Below are positions 1-6,293 of a stretch of 22,238 nt of DNA, in pieces (the stretch's first letter is position 1; each line of letters begins with the position of its first letter). Source of the DNA: JACMPA01 sp035564115. GTDB taxonomy: Bacteria > Patescibacteriota > Saccharimonadia > Saccharimonadales > UBA4665. The stretch is taken from positions 1 through 22,238 of the forward strand of contig DATMTN010000002.1 in assembly GCA_035564115.1 (NCBI GenBank). Reading direction: 5' to 3'. A program made the position numbers and the translations under genes. Under the pieces are notes generated by a model. That model was given only the letters and a program-made list of their open reading frames with translations. It ran no database searches and was not told the DNA's origin.

Positions 1-218
1 GTCGAGCGTATCTAATCTATCCGACGCTCATAACTTTTCAAAAGCGACCCCAGATACAACTTGACTGGGAACACGAGGAATATCGCTGGATAGCTCGACA
101 AGACATCGAGCCGCTGGCAGAACGTGGGGAACTTGATATTCTGGAGGATTTACCCCGGCACATTGACGCAGCCTTGGCACTTCGGTTCGGCGGAAAACCT
201 AAATCCCAAGCTCTATAA
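1..218 (+). CDS. NUDIX hydrolase family protein, C-terminal fragment (partial, 5' end outside window)
   Basis: An open frame enters from the left edge (first full codon at base 3) and stops at TAA 216-218, giving the last 71 residues. The segment LDWEHEEYRWIARQDIEPL resembles the late beta-strand/helix region of MutT-like NUDIX hydrolases, where W-E-H-x-E-Y-R-W is common. The NUDIX box itself would lie upstream and cannot be seen, so the substrate (a nucleoside diphosphate derivative in this family) is unknown. The stop is only 4 bases before the ATG of the next gene, so the two are probably co-transcribed. The family call rests on this short tail alone and is moderate. Confidence 0.55.
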   Translation, partial: RAYLIYPTLITFQKRPQIQLDWEHEEYRWIARQDIEPLAERGELDILEDLPRHIDAALALRFGGKPKSQAL

Positions 219-222
219 AACC

Positions 223-747
223 ATGGAAAAGCAACCACTGCTGCTGATTATTGACCTCCAAAAAGGTTGGCGGCACGAAACTGCCACCGAAGAAGCAATG
301 CTAAACACTGTCAAGCTTGCCCAAAAGTTCAATGGCGACATCATACATTGTCGATTTATAAACGATGAGAGCAGCTTGTTTTATACCTCACTACGCTGGG
401 ACAGATTCTTTACAGCTGACGATACCGCTGAAATACCTGAAATCGAAGCCTTGCGGCTTCCAACCTATTGGCGCAGTACCTATTCATGCGTCAATGAGGA
501 GACACTTCCACTTTTTCGCGCCGCCAGGAAGGTATATATCTGTGGGGTATTTACAGACGTGAGTGTGACGGCTACAGCTATGGGTATCTTCGATGTCAAT
601 GTGCCCGTGAGCGTCGTAAGTGATTGCGTTGCATCGCTCCATGGTGAGCAATCGCATATTGCTGAGCTTCGGAGCCTAGAATCAATTATCGGTGCCATTA
701 ACCTGCCGACTGCAGCTGGTGTGTTAGCCGACCTCAGCGCCGAATAG
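223..747 (+). CDS. Isochorismatase-fold (cysteine hydrolase family) protein with Ser in place of the nucleophile Cys
   Basis: A 174-residue protein of the isochorismatase-like hydrolase fold, close to the usual 170-200 residues. The first strand LLLIIDLQKGW carries the conserved catalytic Asp (D11). The segment GVFTDVSVTATA (108-119) matches the family nucleophile loop G-V-x-T-D-x-C-V-x-A-T-A, but the Cys position is Ser114 (codon AGT, 562-564). The usual catalytic Lys region reads WRSTYS, so Lys seems replaced by Arg84. Two of three triad positions are therefore changed, and hydrolase activity is doubtful. I chose the ATG at 223 over an upstream ATG at 124, because the 33 extra residues overlap the NUDIX gene and do not match the family. 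No Shine-Dalgarno is visible; translation is probably coupled to the preceding gene. Confidence 0.82.
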   Translation: MEKQPLLLIIDLQKGWRHETATEEAMLNTVKLAQKFNGDIIHCRFINDESSLFYTSLRWDRFFTADDTAEIPEIEALRLPTYWRSTYSCVNEETLPLFRAARKVYICGVFTDVSVTATAMGIFDVNVPVSVVSDCVASLHGEQSHIAELRSLESIIGAINLPTAAGVLADLSAE

Positions 748-823
748 CCGTCGTCGTACCGCGCAACATCCCAAAAAAACCTCGCAGCCAGGACCAGGAG
801 TACTACATACGGAAGGGAGAGAG

Positions 824-829
824 TATACT
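824..829 (+). promoter_or_regulatory. Candidate -10 box (TATACT) for the membrane protein/kinase operon
   Basis: TATACT ends 6 bases before the GTG start at 836, so the usual start site (about 7 bases after the box) would fall on the start codon itself. No convincing -35 is seen at 17 bases spacing. A purine-rich GGAAGGGAGAG at 811-821 could act as a ribosome binding site if transcription begins further upstream, but it is about 14 bases from the start codon, which is long. Confidence 0.4.
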
Positions 830-835
830 AACGGT

Positions 836-1768
836 GTGAGGCAATTCAGTTTTTACCGGCACTTATCGACTCAAGCCAAAGCTATGTTGTGGGTATGTTT
901 TTGGATATTGCTCTATTTCGTCCTGATTATTGTCCTGCCACCTAACAAGCTCACCATGCAGGATTACCACCTAACTGGTAATGAGTTCCGGATCTTTGCT
1001 GCTCTAGCCGGCATACCTGTCGCATCGGTCTGGATAGCAGCATTTGTCGGCTACAGCGCACTAGCAAGCTATGCCGAAAGGGTGCGCACAACGCGTGAGG
1101 GCCAAGCCTACGCACACATTGCTCGGGGTCTGCAATGGCTGGCTTGGAGTGTCCCAGTCAGTGTCTGTGCCAACACGTTACTCGGCGGGCTGGCCAATCT
1201 GAAGCCGAGCTTTTCATCAGCCGCTTTCATACTCAGCCATTACGTCTATCTGGGCATCGCCCTGATTGCGTTCACCTTCATGACTGATGGCACGCGGCGC
1301 CTGCGCGAGATCATCAACAGGGCGCCCTCTCAATTGGCGATTCGAGGTATGATGGCCATCGCCACCCTTATATCCGTCGTGTACTGTACGATTACGCTGC
1401 GCACCGTTCAACAGCAGCACCCGAACAGTTATCATCTCCCGGTGTGGCTAATCTTACTTACAGTAATCATCCCATACTTGTACGCTTGGCTGATGGGATT
1501 TTATGCGGTCTTTGAAATGAGCCAGTATCGTCGAGCTGTGCGAGGGTTGTTCTACAAGCAACCGCTGCGATTATTGGCAACAGGTACGATCTGCGCCATC
1601 ATCGCATCCATAGCCCTACAGTATCTGACTTCCACAAGCCGTTACCTGCGCCGGATCACGCTAGACGGGCGGTTGGTCGCGCTGTATCTCATTTTGTTCA
1701 TCTTCGCCACTGGCTATATTTTCATAGCAGTTGGGGCTGCCAAGCTCAAAAAAATAGAAGAGATATAG
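836..1768 (+). CDS. Polytopic membrane protein of unknown function (about 8 TM segments)
   Basis: A 310-residue integral membrane protein starting at GTG. Hydrophobic segments lie at about 15-35, 50-78, 97-118, 128-150, 166-188, 202-226, 243-264 and 280-303, giving eight predicted helices with short loops rich in Arg/Lys, for example at 150-163 and 230-242. I recognise no catalytic motif or named family. The gene is 3 bases upstream of a 92-residue gene that overlaps a soluble PAS histidine kinase, so the three appear to form one transcript. That context makes a role as a membrane sensing or anchoring partner of the kinase plausible, but this is inference only. No signal peptide is separable from the first helix. 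Confidence 0.75.
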   Translation: MRQFSFYRHLSTQAKAMLWVCFWILLYFVLIIVLPPNKLTMQDYHLTGNEFRIFAALAGIPVASVWIAAFVGYSALASYAERVRTTREGQAYAHIARGLQWLAWSVPVSVCANTLLGGLANLKPSFSSAAFILSHYVYLGIALIAFTFMTDGTRRLREIINRAPSQLAIRGMMAIATLISVVYCTITLRTVQQQHPNSYHLPVWLILLTVIIPYLYAWLMGFYAVFEMSQYRRAVRGLFYKQPLRLLATGTICAIIASIALQYLTSTSRYLRRITLDGRLVALYLILFIFATGYIFIAVGAAKLKKIEEI

Positions 1769-1771
1769 CGC

Positions 1772-2050
1772 GTGGCTTCAGGTAAGAATACATCGGTGTA
1801 CGAACGCGTGGTAGAAGTGACCCATATTTATCTTGGGCCGGCTGCCGATAGGTTCATTGATCGTCAAGTGCAAAGCCATGTGCACAAAGACCCTTCGAAG
1901 TTAACTCTCCAGGACCTTGAGCTACTCATTGACTGGATACAAGTCGCTGTGGCGCTTTTGACGGATGATAGTGAAATTGTCGAAGAATATATTATTCAGC
2001 TTCATAAGATTGTACATCCTGAAGTAAAAGGCGCCCCACACAATGAATAA
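1772..2050 (+). CDS. Small helical protein of unknown function between membrane protein and kinase
   Basis: A 92-residue soluble protein starting at GTG, 3 bases after the stop of the membrane protein gene; its last 8 bases overlap the kinase start. The composition is acidic and helix-prone, with no cysteine and no membrane segment. The stretch DPSKLTLQDLELLIDWIQVA and the acidic run after it (LLTDDSEIVEEYI) look like packed amphipathic helices. I do not recognise the family. Gene packing suggests that it is made together with the kinase and the 8-TM protein, perhaps as an adaptor; the sequence does not prove this. Translation of the kinase is probably coupled to it. Confidence 0.72.
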   Translation: MASGKNTSVYERVVEVTHIYLGPAADRFIDRQVQSHVHKDPSKLTLQDLELLIDWIQVAVALLTDDSEIVEEYIIQLHKIVHPEVKGAPHNE

Positions 2051-3173
2051 GCAGCTTAAGCAGGAAGCAGCAGAGCGACTCGTCGCCGAAGAGCGCACCA
2101 AGACTGATGCGCTGTTTACTAGTATTGGTGATGGAGCGATTGCCACAGATGAGTTCGGCAAGATTACTCGCATCAATCCAGCAGCACTAAAAATTCTAGG
2201 CTATCATGAACAGGAAGCGCTTGGTGAGTGGTTTCCTAACATTGCAGTTATCGTAGACGAAGATGGCAATAGGCTGAGTCTGATTGACCGGCCGATAACA
2301 CGGGCTTTTCTAACTGGCCAAGCCATATCCGAGAAGATATACTACCTCACTAAACATGGCAAGCGTGTACCGGTGTCGGTTACCGTCTCGCCCATGATTT
2401 ACAACGGACGACCGATTGGGGCTATTGAAGTGTTCCGCGATGTCAGCCTGGAGTATGAAATTGACCGCATGAAAAGCGAGTTTATTTCATTGGCTTCCCA
2501 CCAATTACGCACCCCATTATCAGCCATAAAGACATACGCCCATATGCTTATCGATGGCTACATGGGGGAGCTAACTCCTGACCAACGACGCTCCCTCTCG
2601 ACGATCATCGGTGCCTCAAACCGCATGAACGAGCTCATAAGTACGCTGCTTAACATCACACGCATCGAAAGTGGAGGTATATCTATTCAACCGAAGTTAT
2701 TGAGCCTTAAACGCCTGGTCGAAGAAGTCATAAAAGAGTTGGAGCACACCGCCCAAAGTCGCTCCATCAGTCTTACCCTCGCACCGACTAAAAATGATTT
2801 TGCCGTTAAAACTGATACGCTGATTGCGAAAGAAATCATCACCAATCTGGCCAGTAATGCCATAAAATACACGCCTGATGGTGGCAAAGTCCATCTGAGC
2901 CTTGCGAAACGTGGTACAAACACTATTTTGAGTGTCCAAGATACGGGTCTCGGTATTCCTAAAGAGGCGCAGGAGCAGATCTTTACTAAATTCTTCCGCG
3001 CACCCAATGTGGTCAAACTAGAAACAAGCGGAACGGGGCTGGGGTTATATCTGGTAAAAGGCTTGGCCGATCAGCTTGGGGGCAAAGTGTGGTTTGTGAG
3101 CGAGGAACATCAGGGCAGTACTTTTTACTTCTCGTTGCCCGCTAAAGAAGTCCGAAAGAAGACCAGCACCTAG
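2043..3173 (+). CDS. Soluble PAS-domain sensor histidine kinase
   Basis: A 376-residue kinase with no membrane segment, so probably cytoplasmic. Order: short coiled coil (about 1-22); PAS domain (about 23-135, with DEFGKITRINPAALKILGY and a final PIGAIEVFRDVS strand); HisKA dimerisation domain with H-box SLASHQLRTPLSAIKTY, phospho-acceptor His153; HATPase_c with N-box NLASNAIKY (268-276), G1 DTGLGIP (300-306), F-box FTKFFRA and G2 GTGLGLYL (330-337). All ATP-binding boxes look intact. The ATG at 2043 lies inside the end of the 92-residue gene. The single-domain receiver 125 bases downstream is the likely phosphate acceptor. The PAS domain could sense a small ligand or redox state; no cofactor residue can be named. 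Confidence 0.93.
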   Translation: MNKQLKQEAAERLVAEERTKTDALFTSIGDGAIATDEFGKITRINPAALKILGYHEQEALGEWFPNIAVIVDEDGNRLSLIDRPITRAFLTGQAISEKIYYLTKHGKRVPVSVTVSPMIYNGRPIGAIEVFRDVSLEYEIDRMKSEFISLASHQLRTPLSAIKTYAHMLIDGYMGELTPDQRRSLSTIIGASNRMNELISTLLNITRIESGGISIQPKLLSLKRLVEEVIKELEHTAQSRSISLTLAPTKNDFAVKTDTLIAKEIITNLASNAIKYTPDGGKVHLSLAKRGTNTILSVQDTGLGIPKEAQEQIFTKFFRAPNVVKLETSGTGLGLYLVKGLADQLGGKVWFVSEEHQGSTFYFSLPAKEVRKKTST

Positions 3174-3298
3174 CCAGTCATTTTTGCATATATCGAAGTA
3201 TTACGGTATTTATTGTATGAAATCTTACACAGGCTCCCGTGGGGAATGTGTCAAACTGGAGGAGAAGAAAGATAGGTAATTAGAGAGGCGAGTGCTAC

Positions 3299-3673
3299 GT
3301 GGCATCAATTTTAGTAGTTGAAGATGATAAAGACCTGAATGCGGCTTATAAGCTTATCCTTGAGAAGGCCGGCTACGACGTGCAGGTGGCGTACGATGGT
3401 AAAGCCGCGCTCGAGAAACTTAAAAGTTTTGAGCCCGACCTCATCCTCCTGGACTTACTTATGCCTATTATGGGTGGCCTAGAGTTCTTGCAGAACTATG
3501 AACTAACCAATAAGCATCCCGATGTAAAGGTACTGATCTTTACAAACATGGAGAACTCGCCAGAAGTAACTGAGGCCTACAAGCTCGGTGCCCACCGATG
3601 TATCATAAAGTCATGGACAGCGCCCCAGAACCTCGCGCGTCTAATACATGATGCCCTCGAGAAAAAGGTCTAG
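3299..3673 (+). CDS. Single-domain response regulator (CheY-like receiver)
   Basis: A 124-residue receiver domain with no output domain. The acidic pair is in VVEDD (E8, D9, D10), the phospho-acceptor is Asp52 in LLDLLMP, the switch Thr is T82 in IFTN, and the conserved Lys is K104 in IIKSW. The start is GTG at 3299; a purine-rich GAGAGG lies about 11 bases upstream. It lies downstream of the PAS kinase on the same strand with a 125-base gap, which may hold its own promoter (TTGCAT at 3184 with TATTTA about 17 bases further, weak). Without a DNA-binding domain it probably acts through protein contacts or a phosphorelay. Its stop TAG directly abuts the stop of the opposing regulator gene. Confidence 0.92.
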   Translation: MASILVVEDDKDLNAAYKLILEKAGYDVQVAYDGKAALEKLKSFEPDLILLDLLMPIMGGLEFLQNYELTNKHPDVKVLIFTNMENSPEVTEAYKLGAHRCIIKSWTAPQNLARLIHDALEKKV

Positions 3674-4351
3674 CTAGGCAGTCATCTGGAGATCTGCTAT
3701 GAACTGATCGTTCAAAGCAGTGCGTAGTTTGGCAGTGTTTATCTTATAAGCCGTGTGCTTGCCGTAGTTAATCACACCGGCCTTCTTGAGCTTGTTTAGC
3801 TCCGTGGCTGTCGTTTCTCGTGTTAAGCCGGTAAGATTAGCGAAATCCTGATGTGTCAGGAGCAGCTCCAGCTCAACTACGCCTTGGCCCAGCTCCTTGC
3901 CGTGGTTTAGGGCCAGGTAGTGGAGGGTATAGATAAGCTTATCGCTGGCTCGTGAGTGCTGTAGCGCGTTTAAACGCATGCTCTTGCCAACTTCATCAGC
4001 GACATAGTTCTCAAGCTCTGCGTAGAGCACCTCTGGCTTAGACTTTAATAACTCGATATACTCCTGGGCTGGAACACAATATACTGCAACATCGGTAAAC
4101 GCTTCGTAGTAATAAATGGCACTCGGCGCTCGTCCCAGCACCCAAGCAGCCGGAAACACACTGTTCTCGCCATAAAAGCCAATCGGTTTCTCATCCCCAC
4201 TACTGCTGATGTTATACGCTTTCACGACACCCTTTTGCAGTACATAGGCTACCCGTGGCGCTTCGCCCTGGAACAGGATAATTTCCCCCTTGCGGTAGGT
4301 GCGCAGTGGATAGTCTGTCAGAAGGTCTCGTATCTGCATTTGGTCTCCCAT
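3674..4351 (-). CDS. Crp/Fnr-family transcriptional regulator
   Basis: A protein of about 225 residues with an N-terminal cyclic-nucleotide-binding-type beta-roll (about 10-120; RKGEIILFQGEAPRVAYVLQ), a long dimer helix (about 105-148), and a C-terminal winged helix with LTHQDFANLTGLTRETTATE (165-184) as helix-turn-helix. The recognition helix keeps the R-E pair typical of the family. The phosphate cassette is not the classical cAMP-binding R-S/T-A form, and only one Cys is present, so neither cAMP nor an FNR iron-sulfur cluster is supported and the effector is unknown. Starts at 4354 (GTG), 4351 (ATG) or 4339 (ATG, preceded by GGGAGA) are possible. It lies 49 bases after the LCP gene on the same strand and may be co-transcribed. 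It could regulate respiration, but the window shows no matching Crp/FNR site. Confidence 0.9.
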   Translation of the reverse strand: MGDQMQIRDLLTDYPLRTYRKGEIILFQGEAPRVAYVLQKGVVKAYNISSSGDEKPIGFYGENSVFPAAWVLGRAPSAIYYYEAFTDVAVYCVPAQEYIELLKSKPEVLYAELENYVADEVGKSMRLNALQHSRASDKLIYTLHYLALNHGKELGQGVVELELLLTHQDFANLTGLTRETTATELNKLKKAGVINYGKHTAYKINTAKLRTALNDQFIADLQMTA

Positions 4352-4400
4352 CACCTTTCAGTGTACTCGTTTTAGGAGAGAATGAGAAGGTGTCCTCAGG

Positions 4401-6077
4401 TTAGTTGTTACTTTGCTGGGAGTTTGTCGTCGATGACGGGGGCACTGCGTGATTGGCTCCAACCAGCACAATGAAGTCGGCATCGTAATAAATATCTGTG
4501 TATGAGCTGCTCGTGACGACATTGGTGCCATAGATGCTTTGGAGCAACTTCTTGGTACTGGGCATCTTACCCCCGGATACGTCAATGATGGTGGAAGTTG
4601 CCTGCGTAGTAGTCGCGTCGCCAGTATCGCTCACGAGCACACCCTTGGCCTTCAGATATTTCGAAGCCTTGGCCGCTACACCCGACGTATCGGTGGCGTT
4701 CAAGACGACAACGTTTGCCCCTTCTCGGGTAATCGGGTTGGCACTAGTGAGCTGCTTGATAGCAGCCTGGATATCACTGAAGTCATCCTCACCAGCAGCG
4801 GGGACCAAGGCTGACTGGCCGAGTGGTGTCGTGTAGCTCGTGAGCAAGTTTTTACCGTGCACGTTGTTTAGGCCGATTGACTGAATGCTACTCACATCCT
4901 TACTGATGTCATAGGCACGACGTACCTCGCCAAGTGTGAAGTCAGTCTTCACATTCGTACCAATGGCATCAAAAATACTACTAAGCTTCGCTGGATTGGT
5001 GAGTACGCCGGTACTTGTAACTTTTGATTTCAAGGCAACCAGCTCTTGACGTTGGTTATTCGTACGGTCAAAGTCAGAGGCCGGGAACCCGTACGAACCA
5101 TAGGCGTCACCTCGGGCTCGTGACAGGTCAAGTGCCTGCTCTCCGTTCAGGTGGTGTACGCCATTGGAAAGTTTCACCAGTGGCCCACGGGTTGTCCAGT
5201 CGATACTTGGGTCGTAGAGACCACGTGGGTCGGTACTCTTTACCGTGATATCAATGCCGCCAACGGCGTTAACCATGTCTTTCAGCGCCGTGTAGTTTAC
5301 GAGTGCATAGTAGTTCAAGTCAACGTCAAAGTTTTGCTCAATAACCTGTTGTAGTAGTCCCATGCCACCTGGGAAGTACCCGTTTTCGCTGAACTTTTCA
5401 TTCTCACCATCAACATATGCTTCATTAATCTTCGCATGGCCATTGCCAGGAATATCGACATATAAGTCACGAGGGACACTCATCATGTACGCTGTCTTAT
5501 TCTTGGTATCGAGGCTAAGAATCATGATTGAGTCGGTCAAGTTGCCGCCATTGTGACCAATATCATCCGCCGAGTTACCAGCAACGAGTATGTTTACCCG
5601 GCCAACATCCTCGCCCTTCAATTTTGTGCTGCTGAGTACGCTAAAAAGGCCGCCGTGGAACGTCTTGGCGGCGTTATAGACAAACTTGAAGCCGAGCCAA
5701 CCACCAATAGCCAAAAAGACAATACAAAGGGTAAGCAGCGCCTTGCGCCAGGTCACGAATTTCGGTAGAAAACGTCGCTTTTTATCAGTTTTACCTCGTC
5801 CTCTGCCTCTTGGAATATCGTCATCATCAGTCAATGTAATACTCAGGGGCTTACGACCACCGACGGGTGGCAAATGACGATCCGCTGCTATTGAGCCCGC
5901 TGGAGAGTACGAGGACAATGTTTGGCCAACTTTCGGTACGGCAGCACTCGCTTCTGGCTTCTTAGGGCTATTCATGAGTGGCGATTTCCGTGGAGCGTCA
6001 AACCCAACACGTCGTGGTGCATTGGTGCGGGGCATAAAGCCATCGATAGATTGGAACGGTGTCTGTTTGCGTTGCAT
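4401..6077 (-). CDS. LytR-CpsA-Psr (LCP) family protein with C-terminal LytR_C domain
   Basis: A 558-residue type II membrane protein. It has a polar N-terminal cytoplasmic tail of about 110 residues with a TDDDDIPRGRGRGKTDKKRR patch, one membrane helix (about 111-134), the extracellular LCP domain (about 160-350) and a LytR_C domain (about 453-543, starting GANVVVLNATDTSG). LCP landmarks: NLTDSIMIL (D182), MSVPRDLYVDIP (R203, D204), KINEAY, DLSRARGDAYG (R320, R322) and DRTNNQRQ (D337, R338, R343, Q344). These are the Arg/Asp residues that bind polyprenyl pyrophosphate and metal in this family. LCP enzymes transfer lipid-linked glycopolymers to peptidoglycan, and some are hydrolases. The glycosyltransferase genes nearby fit an envelope role. 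The start ATG lacks a clear Shine-Dalgarno. Confidence 0.93.
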   Translation of the reverse strand: MQRKQTPFQSIDGFMPRTNAPRRVGFDAPRKSPLMNSPKKPEASAAVPKVGQTLSSYSPAGSIAADRHLPPVGGRKPLSITLTDDDDIPRGRGRGKTDKKRRFLPKFVTWRKALLTLCIVFLAIGGWLGFKFVYNAAKTFHGGLFSVLSSTKLKGEDVGRVNILVAGNSADDIGHNGGNLTDSIMILSLDTKNKTAYMMSVPRDLYVDIPGNGHAKINEAYVDGENEKFSENGYFPGGMGLLQQVIEQNFDVDLNYYALVNYTALKDMVNAVGGIDITVKSTDPRGLYDPSIDWTTRGPLVKLSNGVHHLNGEQALDLSRARGDAYGSYGFPASDFDRTNNQRQELVALKSKVTSTGVLTNPAKLSSIFDAIGTNVKTDFTLGEVRRAYDISKDVSSIQSIGLNNVHGKNLLTSYTTPLGQSALVPAAGEDDFSDIQAAIKQLTSANPITREGANVVVLNATDTSGVAAKASKYLKAKGVLVSDTGDATTTQATSTIIDVSGGKMPSTKKLLQSIYGTNVVTSSSYTDIYYDADFIVLVGANHAVPPSSTTNSQQSNN

Positions 6078-6101
6078 ACGAAGCTTACTTCAGTTGCTAC
6101 T

Positions 6102-6107
6102 ATCATA
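6102..6107 (-). promoter_or_regulatory. Weak -10 candidate (TATGAT) for the LCP gene
   Basis: On the minus strand TATGAT lies 24 bases upstream of the LCP start codon, which would give a leader of about 18 bases. No good -35 hexamer is found at 16-18 bases spacing, so this is a weak call. Confidence 0.25.
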
Positions 6108-6194
6108 CCGCATTTACGTGTAATCGCCTCATATATTTGTACAGTCTGGGGTACCTCCATAGGTTGTTTAGTCTACCGTACGCTACCTTAAAAG

Positions 6195-6207
6195 TTGCTG
6201 ATAGCAA
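6195..6207. repeat. Short inverted repeat TTGCT-GAT-AGCAA
   Basis: A perfect 5-base inverted repeat with a 3-base centre sits in the divergent LCP/permease intergenic region, 9 bases before the 12-base palindrome. It could be an operator half of a regulatory region or a small hairpin in the permease leader. Short repeats of this size arise by chance easily. Confidence 0.3.
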
Positions 6208-6216
6208 TAAGAGGAT

Positions 6217-6228
6217 ATGGTGCACCAT
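6217..6228. promoter_or_regulatory. 12-base palindrome ATGGTGCACCAT, candidate operator
   Basis: A perfect palindrome whose 10-base core TGGTGCACCA recurs exactly at 18620-18629, upstream of the cyo operon. Both copies are intergenic. Here the centre is about 32 bases upstream of TGTAAT (6254-6259), a possible -10 box for the permease gene, the same spacing as in the cyo region. The binding protein is unknown. Confidence 0.45.
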
Positions 6229-6253
6229 TAAGCAAATTCCAAGCAAGTAAGCG

Positions 6254-6259
6254 TGTAAT
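6254..6259 (+). promoter_or_regulatory. Weak -10 candidate (TGTAAT) for the permease/ATPase operon
   Basis: TGTAAT matches the -10 consensus at five of six positions and would give a leader of roughly 28 bases before the ATG at 6294. A ribosome binding site AAGGGTG at 6282-6287 precedes that ATG with ordinary spacing. No clear -35 is present, and the element is supported mainly by its distance to the palindrome. Confidence 0.25.
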
Positions 6260-6293
6260 TGCGCTCATAACCATTTAAACAAGGGTGCTATCA

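Noticed and set aside
124..222. Upstream ATG extension of the isochorismatase-fold gene
   Set aside because: The 33 extra residues overlap the NUDIX-like reading frame and do not fit the family; ATG 223, 4 bases after that stop, gives the right N-terminus.
4353..4392. CACCTT/AAGGTG inverted repeat between the LCP and Crp/Fnr genes
   Set aside because: Loop of about 28 bases, no T tract, and one arm overlaps the start region of the regulator gene; not convincing as a terminator or operator.
6218..6227. TGGTGCACCA as a binding site for the Crp/Fnr-family protein encoded at 3674-4351
   Set aside because: Crp/Fnr sites have two 5-base halves separated by 4-6 bases (about 14-22 bases overall). 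These two palindromes have no centre spacer and no extended symmetry, so another regulator is more likely.
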